A stretch of DNA of 64,000 nt. It comes from Crambe crambe (lineage: Eukaryota; Porifera; Demospongiae; Poecilosclerida; Crambeidae). The DNA lies in the NCBI GenBank assembly GCA_963924555.1, contig OZ004583.1, positions 4,311,501 through 4,375,500 of the forward strand, given 5' to 3'. Below the pieces are notes generated by a model, which saw nothing but the letters and a program-made list of their open reading frames with translations, had not been told where the DNA came from and ran no database searches. Shown piece after piece: positions 35,107 through 45,200 of this stretch (the first letter of the stretch is position 1; every line of letters starts with the position of its first letter). Made by a program: the position numbers and the translations under genes.

Positions 35107-36054
35107 GCTGCTCTACCTCCATATTTGGATCACAATGACTACCGATTCAGAGATATACTAGGAGATACCCCTGAAGCAGCACACCAATTTTGTACAAAAA
35201 TTCAAGATAAGTGGCACATGGATTTTTCTAAAGATGCTGAGCTTGCTGAATATATGAAGGAATGGAAAAAATCTAGGGCTATTCATTTAATAATGTTTGG
35301 GCCAGATAAAGTGGATGAATTAAAAACGTATCAGCTGCTATCTGATATTTATGATTCCAAAAAAACATGTGACAGTGGTGAAACACAAGTTGGCAGTAGT
35401 GATGCTGAAGAAGATCGGACTAGTGAATGTCAACTAAAGCAACACTTAAATGCTTTGCTTCTCCTTATTGATAATCCTGATGATTTATCAGAAAAAATAA
35501 TCAAAGAAGCACATTGTCATCTCATGAAAGATCTGTCTAGTGAGAATCGTACTATTAATGCTGGATGTTATAGAGAAGAACCTGTACATGTTAGGAATCA
35601 TAATTTTACTGAATATAAAGATGTTCCTGATTCTATGATGAGGATTGTTGAGCAATAATATTATAATGAAAGATTTGAAAAAGATCATAATCCTATTGAA
35701 CTTGCTAGCTGGCTTTTGATGGAAATGCTACAAATACATCCATTTCGGGATGGAAATGGGCGTTTATCACGTTTACTTTGGTGCTATTCACTAATGAGAG
35801 ATGGACTGCCATTTCCAGTCATTCCTTTCCCAGGAGTAAGCAAAGCTTATAAACAGTATATAAGATGCATTCAGGGGGATCAGGATCGTTGTAATAGATC
35901 AAAAAATAAACACGTAAATTCACTTACTCTCATTAGTGTCACAATGACATGGAAAAAATTTATTACAAATTTGAAATCGAAATGCCAAACAAAGTATGAC
36001 ATGATCATTACTTGGTTGAAGGAAAGTGGTAACATGCTTACAGATCTAGAGTAA
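35107..36054 (+). pseudogene. Fic-domain protein, gene 2, interrupted by one in-frame stop
   Basis: Paralogue of Fic gene 1, divergent from it. The exon opens after acceptor TTCTAG at 35106 (ALPPYLDHNDYRFRDI) and stays in one frame to a stop at 36052-36054, except for a single TAA at 35656-35658. After it the frame continues (YYNERFEKDHNPIELASWL). Active-site motif HPFRDGNGRLSR at 35737-35772 fits HxFx(D/E)GNGRxxR. Around the stop, gene 2 has two codons more than gene 1 (EQ, stop, YYNERF against KEYNEKF), so a small AT-rich insertion may have made the stop. Where gene 1 has SSNFLED, gene 2 has FGPDKVDE, so the inhibitory Ser and Glu pattern is gone. A 5' exon was not found. Alternatives: a young pseudogene, a truncated protein of about 180 residues, or a base error. 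Confidence 0.8.
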
Positions 36055-36283
36055 CTATGATAAGTAACATTGTTTTGCTGTGCTGAAGTAGTAACTATAG
36101 CTTGTTTGTGTTGCATTCCAATTAGTTATGATATTTAAATAAATTATTTTGTTGAGCTCTGGTATTCTCCCTGACATGTGCACTTACATACAAATTAACC
36201 TTTGAATCATGATGGATGTAGATACGAGTGTAATAATATAAATATTCATACAATCAAAGTAAAACAACTATAGTTATTTAGCT

Positions 36284-39200
36284 CTATACATTGAGCCTTT
36301 TCTCCTTGACCCCAGGAGAAGGGTTAGAAACTCCAACAATTGATCCATTTTTCACACTGGGTAAGAATCCGTCAGGTTTTTCTGCTTGTTCTTTAATCCT
36401 AGGAAGCATGTTGGGTTTCCTAGATGCTGCATGTGGTACACTTATAATCAGAAATGCTGATAGCTAAATAGGTGAAGCATTATAGCTAATAGAGGGAAGT
36501 TGTTCCTTCTAGGCTTATGTGAAATGCTAAGAGTATGAATCATACCTCTAAGATTCATTAATTTTTTTGCAGATTTTTTGAGAGGAACAGGATGAGCTGA
36601 TGAGGGCTGGAGAGAGCTTGTTTGTGCACCAGTGAGAATTTTCCCTTTGTTGAAGGAATGTCTGTACTCATTTATTGGACTGGAGTTAGGAGGTGGCGGA
36701 GGGGTAGGGGGAGAAACAAAAGGGTCTTTACTGTGTCCATTAGACCCCGCTAATGAAGTTAAAAGTGAACATAATAATTACGTAGCTGACATTAAAAGTT
36801 TCCTGGGAACAGCTTACAATGACCAGGATTGACTTTGGTGAAGCCACTGGCATGAGCAGAAACTTTAGTGTTAAGATGATGGGCAGATTGGGGCTGGCTA
36901 GATAATCTAGATTTCATCTTCTGATGAAAAGGGCATTTATCCTTTGGCAGACTTGAATTTGGAGGTTTAGGAAGGAGAGGGAGCGATAGTCCAGGAGAAT
37001 TATTTGACTCTAAGTATAAAAATATTGTTATAAGCTCTGGATATAATTCTAGATAACTGGAATGGCTACAAAGAATAAGCTGGGCTGTATTCTGAGTACT
37101 TACTTGACACAACAGGATTTGAGCAGGATTGCACTTTTTTTTTAGTGGCACATAAACCATTACCTCCAATTTTGGGAAATTTTATACATTCTGAATACAT
37201 AATACCAATAAAATCTAATTCATCATAACATCAACTCTTGCCTTTATTTTTTGAGCTGAGCTCCTTCAACATGTTCTCACTACTACCAAGGTTATTCTGT
37301 ACTTGCTTGGGTTTAATTTTAGGATATTCTATTTATTTGATTATTATTATGATTATCATTAAACTTCACTTTAATTCATTACCTCCATCTGAGCTGAACT
37401 CCCTCAGTGTTTTTTCACTACCATTAGTATTGTCTTGAACTTGTTCCAGTCTGATTTGGGACATTTCTGAGCAGAGTGAATGATCATGAACTGGTCAGTT
37501 ACAACATTAACTCTTACTAGATCCAAATTTGCTGCCTGTACTTGACCTGACCTTCAAAGTGGTCCCTGATTATAACAAAATATCGCAGGTATAATAAAAT
37601 ATTGCAGGAAAATTGTGACCATTACCTGATTCAAATTGACTGCCTTCATCAAAATTTGCGTTGTACTTTTTTGTTACACACTCACCACTACCATTATTAT
37701 CTGGATCTAGCGTTGATCCAATTTGAGGCAACTTTGAACCTTCTAATTATGAATAGATGACAACATCAGATGAAGAAATTTGAAGTAATCTTACTGGATA
37801 AAGAGCTGGACTCCTTCAATATTTTCTCACTGGTACTGTCATTATGAACTTGAAACATTTCAGAATATATTATTTATGATATTAATAATACAATATCAGT
37901 CCTTACTTGATTGACTGCTTGCAAATGAATTAGCCTTCACTGTGGCTTTACTATCACCTTTAGGACTTTGTTCTGGTGTAATAGGGGATAATAAAATTCA
38001 ATTTCAAACATCAGTCCTTACTTGGTGCAAATTTACTGCCTGCTTCTTCCACTCTGCTCAAAGTATATCCTAAAATGTAATAAAAACATAACAGGTAATT
38101 AACATTTTGGGACTGTCAATCCTTACTGGATGCTAATTCACTGCCTGAATTTGAGCTGGCCTCCTCTACTCTGTTCAAATTACTACCTGAAAATTCTGAA
38201 TAGTAACAACATGTAACAGTATCTTAGGAACATAAATCCATAGTTACTTGATGCACTGCCTGCTTTTGAATTGGCTTCCTTTATTGTGTTCAAACTACTA
38301 CCTTTATATTCTGAATGGTAATAAAAAGAATGGCAGTAACATTTTAGGAGTGTCAATTTCTTACTTGATGCTATTTTACTGCCTGCATTTGAGCTGGCCT
38401 CCTCAATTCTGTTCAAACTACTACCTGTATAGAAACAATGTAATTATTATTTTAGGAAGATAAATCCTTAGTTACTTGATGCAAGTCCACTGCCTGTTTT
38501 TGAACTGGTACTACGTCTATATTCTGAATAGTAATAAAAATAATAGCAGTAACATTTTTGGAGTGTCAATAATTCTTACTTGATTCTGGTTTACTGCCTG
38601 CATTTAAACTGGCCTCCTCTACTGTGTTCAAACTACAACCTTTGTATTCTGAATAGTAATGATAGGTAACAGTAATAATTATTTTAGGAATATAATCCAT
38701 AGTTACTTGATGGAAGTTGACTGCTTGTTTTTGATCTTGCCTCTACCACTGTGCTCAAACTACTATCTTTGTATTCTGAACAGTAATAAAAGTAAGAATA
38801 TTTAACAGTAATATTTTTAATACTTACTTGATGCTAATTCACTGCTTGCATTAGAGCTGGCCTTCACTACTTTGCTCAAACTACCCCTTGTAAATTCTGA
38901 ATAGCATAACAGTAATAATAACACGTTGTGAGTATCAATTCTTACTTGATGAAAGTTCACTGCTTGGATTTGAGTTGATTTTCTCTACTGTCCTTGAATT
39001 ACTACCTGTATATTCTGAATAGTAGTGAAAGGTAACAGTAACGTTTGAGAATATAAATCCTTATTTACTTGATGCAAATTCACTGCCTGCATTAGAACTG
39101 GCTTCCTCTACTGTGCTCAAACTAACACCTATATAATAATAAAAGCATAAGAGGTAACAATTTCATTTTGGGGCATCAATCGTTAATTCACAGCCTGTTT

Positions 39201-42200
39201 TCGAGCTGGCCTCCTTCACTGTGCTCAAACTACTACCTGTATAACCTGAACAGTAATAGTAACAAAAGCATAAGAAGTAACAGTAACATTTTGTGAGCAT
39301 CATTCCTTACTTGATGCTAATTCGCTGCCTGCATTTGAGCTGGCCTTCACTACTGTACTCAAACTACATTCTGAATAGTAATGACACAGGTAACAGTAAA
39401 ATTTGGATATAAATTCTTAGTTACTCGATGAAAACTCACTGCCTGTTTTTGAGCAGGCCTCCTTCACTGTGTTACCTGTATATCCTGAATCAGTAATAAC
39501 AAGTAACAGTAACATTTTGTGAGCATCATTCCTTACTTGATGCTAATTCACTGCCATTTGAACTGGCCTCCTCCACAGTGCTCAAAGTACAACCTATATA
39601 TCCAGAGTAGTAGGTACATAATAGGAACATCAATCGTTAGTTACTTGATGTTAATTCATTGCCATTTGAGCTGGCCTCCTCCACAGTGCTCAAAGTACAA
39701 CCTATATATCCAGAGTAGTAGTACATAATAGAACATCAATCATTAGTTACTTGATGTTAATTCATTGCCTGGATTTGAGCTGGCCTCCTTCACTGTGATT
39801 AAAATAACACCTGCATAATGTTCAGAATAGATAACAGTAGGAATATCAATCCTTAGTTACTTGATGCAAATTCACTGCCTGCATTTGAACTAGCCTCCTC
39901 CTTTATACTCAAATTAGTATCTGGGATTTGAGGGATATTCCACACATAATTGTTGTCAATTTAGCATTATTAATCTTTACTTAATGAAATTTCACTCTCT
40001 ACTGAGTCCTGCAGTTTCTTAGTTGTACTCACACTACTTCCACTTCCACCTGCAACTAGTTTTAATCCAGTTTGAGACAACTTAGAACATCCTAAATGGA
40101 ATAATGATAAAAAGAAGACTAAGAAGAAAAAGGATTACTCTTACTTGAAAATTCACTGCTAATGTATGAGCTGGTGTCCTCCAATGTACTCTCACTCTCA
40201 CCAATATTAACTTGAACTTGCTTGTTCAGTCCAACTGAATAGTAACAATTGCCATAAGGTAAGGTGGGATATGTACGTAGCTTCAGAATGTAGCTAAAAC
40301 TCCTGCTAGCTATAATAATTACTCCAGTTAGTTATGTAGATGCATAACAGGTTGTAGCCCTCCACAGTTGGAGTTTCCCTGCTTTTATATAATAGATGTT
40401 TTTTTTGTTGTTACCCCTCTCTACCTTATAATACTCCACAGCATGGATTTTTCAGTTACTCTATGTTAACACTCACTTAATGGAAATTTACTGCCTGCAT
40501 CAGAGCTGGACTGGAGCAACTTTCCAGTTACACTCTCACCACTGTAATTATCCTCTGGATCTAAAATGAATGTAGTAATTTGATCAAAGTTAAACTCAAT
40601 TCTTACTAGAAAGAAGTTCACTGCCTGCATTTGAACTGGCCTCCTTCACTGTGCTCTCACTACTACCTGCATCATCTGCAATTTATTGTGATCTAATTGT
40701 GGGCAATTCTGTAATCTGTCGAATCAACTCTTACTTGATGCTAATAAATTGGAGCTTGATTCCTCAAAATTTTCAACACCACTAGTATTATTTGGAACTA
40801 GTATTGAGGCAACACAGGTTAATAATTATAATGCTATTAAATTGGTATTAATCCTCACTCGAAGCATATTCATTGTCAGGATTTAACCAGGGCTTTACCA
40901 ATATGCTCCGAGCCTTACTGGATACTATGGACTCCTGTAACTTTCCAGTTACTTTCTCACCACTATCTGAGTCTAACTTTGATCCATTTTGAAATATTTC
41001 AGAATGTCCTAAGATTAATAATGATAGTAATCTATATTTTGATGATTACATCTATCTTTACTCGATGCAAGTTCGTTGCCTGGATTTGAGCTGGCCTCTT
41101 CCACTGGTCTCAAACTACCACCTGGAAGTCAATATGTAATGATGATACTCTGTCAAATCAACTCTTACTTGATGCAAATGAATCGGCCTCCTCCAATTTT
41201 TCAGTCTCTCTCTCACCACCATCAATATTACTTGGAACTAGCAATCCAATTTTTGGCAGTACAGGATATTCTGATATAGTAAAATCTTTGATGATCAATT
41301 ATTCTTTAGTGGATTACTTCCATTCATGGTTCCAATCTTTAACTAGTATTCATAAAGAATCAAACTCACTTGAAGCAAATTCACTGCCAGAACTTGAGCT
41401 GGTCTTCACTAATGTGCTCTTGTTATCATTTGGTTCTGTTCCAATATGAGATATTTATTAGCACTAGATAAAAGTACAAAGTCATCACTTACTTGATGGA
41501 AGTTTACTTCCTGAAAAATTATCCTTTGGCTCTTGATTAGATCGCACTTCAGAATATCCTGAAATCCCAGAAATTAATATCTGACCAATTATAAAAATCT
41601 CATCTATATTCCTACTTGATGCAAGGTCACTGCCTGCACTTGAGCTGGCCATGCTCCAACTACTACCTGCATCATCTGGTTATTTTTTGGTCCAATTATG
41701 TAGAATCAACTCTCTTACTTGATGTAAATGAATTAGAACTTGTTTCCTCAAAATTCTCAGTTGCACTCTCACCACCATTGATATTTGGAACTACTTTTGA
41801 TCCAATTTTAGGCAACACAGAGTATTCTGAGTAGTAGTAATGTTTTCCATCATACAAATTTCCTAAGATGAAATTTAATAGTTAAATCCTTACTTGAAGA
41901 AAATTCATTGCTAGAACTTGAGCTGGCCTTCAGTTTATTATCTGGAATTTTCAATTTGAGGAATAATAATGATTATAATGTTAACACTTACTCGATGCAA
42001 ATCCACTGCCAGATTTAGAGCTGGATTCCTGTAAATTTTCAGTCAGTCTCTCACCACTGCCAATATCCTTTGGATCTAGCTTTGACTGCAATTCAGAATA
42101 TCCTGAAATTAATAATAATAATATTAAATTTTGATCATTAAAACATCTCATCTATTCTTACTGCCTGCATTTGAGCTGGCCTCCTCCACTGTACTCTCAC

Positions 42201-45200
42201 TACCACCTGTATTATCTGGAATTTGTTCTAGTCCAATTATGAGCATTTCAATAATGATAAAACTGTGCCAAATCAACTCTTACTTGAAGCTAATGAATTG
42301 GAGCTGGATTCCTCAGTTGGTCTCTCACCACCATCAATATTACTTGGAACTAGATTACATCCAATTTTAGGCAATACAGGATATTCTGAGTTATAATAAA
42401 TGATAACAGCAATAAATGACAAAAAAACAAAAAACGAAAATAAAAACAATAACAATACTGTAAATTATCATGTTGGAAATTATATTTCAACAAGGAAATT
42501 TTGATCATAGCATGAAACATTACTCACTTGAAGATAGTTCACTGCCAGAACTTGAGCTGACCTTTGCTACAGCAGTGGTGCTGTTGTTATTATCTGGAAT
42601 TGGTCATGAGGTGAAACTTAGTATATATAAAAATACTTCAACATTTACTCGATGCACATGTGCTAGAATCAGAGCTGGAGTCCTGTAACTTTTCAGTCAC
42701 ACTTTTAGTACGTCCTTGTTTTTGCTTTGATCCAACTTGAGGCACTTCAGAATATCCTGAAATTCCTGAAATCAATACAGTTATACAGTAATTGTTATCT
42801 AATCATTTAAAACATCCTACTTGATGCAAGTTCGATGCCTGAATTTGAGCTGGCCTCCTTCACTGTATTCTCATTACCACCTGTATCATCTGGTCCAATC
42901 ATTGTTGTTAATTGAACTCTGTCAAATTAACTCTTACTTGAATAGGAACTTGATTTATCCGATTTTTTAGATGCATTCTCACCACCATCGATATTACTTT
43001 GAACTAGTTTAGATCCAATGTTAGGCAATACAGGTCCTGTTGATAAAATTACACTAAAATCTGATCTATCACAACTTTAACATACTTGATGAAAATTCAC
43101 TGCCTGTATTTGAGTTGGCTTCTTCCAGTATGCTCTCACTACCACCTGTATTACCTAGAATTATTTCTGATAACAGTGCTCCCAACTTGGAGCACATAAT
43201 GAATATTACAGGGAGTACTCCTTACTCGATGTTACTTCACTGCTAGAGCTGGACTGTAGCTTTTCTGATGCACTTTCAGTACTGCTATCATTTGGGACCA
43301 GCTTTGATCCAATTTGGGGAAGTACAGAATATTCTGGATTAAAATAAGAGTAGCTGAATCATAGCTAGCGATTATTTCTTTCACTCTTACTTGAAGTGAA
43401 TGTATTGCTTGAATTCATGCTGATACTATCCCCACTGCTGTTGACAACTTCTTCTACTTTAATTTGGGAATTTTCTGAGTATTGTATAGAGTTCAGTAAT
43501 GATAAATTCAAAGAAGGGGACTTCTCATTAATTATTTGTGGCAACTTGGGGGGCATTCTGAATAATAATGAGTACTTGAGTATTTATTCCTTACTTGATG
43601 GAAACTCAGTGTCTTCTTTAGAGCCTGTGCCAGCATTATCTTGAGCTTTTCAATGTTCAATTTATAACACAATTTCTATACTAATAGGTAAGCTTAGCTA
43701 CCTGATGCATTTGAACTGGCCTTTTCCAAATCTTCAGCTACATTCTCACTGCCACAATCTAACTTTGATCCAATTTGGGGCAATACAGAGTATTCTATAA
43801 AATTTGAGTGGCATTGAAAAAAATCTGCTTAATCGTAAAGAAATAGTTGTACTTGAAGCAAATTCATTATTTGAGTGGGATTTCAATGTGCTTTCACTGC
43901 TACCAGCATCTTCAGTGTGTTCTGAGTATCAGAAAAAAAGTGTAATAGCTCAACCCTTGCCTGATGATACTCACCTTCTGCATTAGAGCAAGACTCCTCG
44001 GTCATGCTCTTACCGAAAACATTCAATCCAATTTTAGGCAATACAGGATGTTCTAATAAATAGTCTGATCGATCATAGCATACAACTCCTAGCTACTAAC
44101 TTGATGCAAATAATCCACTGCCTGTTGCTTCCAATGGTGTGCCCTCACTATCACCAAAGTTATCTATTCCAGAATTACAGAATGATAAAAATGTGAATAA
44201 CCTCAACATTAATGTTTACTTGATTGAAATACACTTCCTGTGTTTGAATAGGACTCTTCCAAATTCTCAGTCACTCCATTGCTATCACCTGCAAGTATAA
44301 TAGCTACTGAATAAACATCTTCTAGAGGTGGCCATACCAAGTCCTAATTCATAACCCTTACTTGATGTAAACTGTAAATCATCAATTAATAGGAGTAGCT
44401 GTATCTAAATTACCCTTACCTGATAAGAATCCACTGTCAGCATTAGAACTGGCCTCCTCCAATGTCTTTAAGCTATCTTCTGGAACTTTCATTTGGAAGA
44501 AGTCATAGTATTCTGAGTAAGCAACCATCAAAATAATAATTGATTGTTATAAAACCAAGCCTTACCAGCTAAAATATCATCACTGTTTTCCAAGCGTCTG
44601 TGATGGTTTTCAGGAATATATATTGACCCAAAAGTATCATCAAGTTCCACTGATTCAATATCAGGTAAACCTGAAATTTTAACAAGAGCAAAAATTTTTG
44701 GGGAATGAATTGTATAGCAGTGTAAGTAAAACACCACAAAGTTTCGTTATCTGGTAAATTTGTTCACCTGAATCAGATTCGCAGCTGCTCACCTCCAACA
44801 AATCAAGTAAACTCTCATAGCTGAGTGCTGGATGAGGCTTAACTACAAAGACATAATCATTTTATCAGAAATGTACTACTTTCAATGTTATACTGACTAC
44901 ATACGATTACATTTGAACCCAGGCATGAAAAAGTGAGACAAAGTTTGAGACCAATATTAAGCTATTTTAAAGACACTTGCTTTTTGTGGGACATCATTCT
45001 TAATTTTTAGTTGCTAAAATTGCTAAACTTAATAAAAGTGTCATAATTCACTCAGTCGCAGGCTCTTGAAACTGATCAGAGGGTTTTTTTTACCTAAGGA
45101 AACCTCTAAACAATGTGTATATGCATTGATAGTTACACCAATCTATGATGCAACCACTAGCCCCTCTCTCAGTTAGGGTAGCTATTATTACAGTTATACA

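Noticed and set aside
37104..44500. Reading the array as a CRISPR or non-coding satellite
   Set aside because: Units carry conserved donor and acceptor sites and an open, phase-consistent minus-strand frame; repeats are too diverged and spacers too similar for CRISPR, and the genome is eukaryotic.
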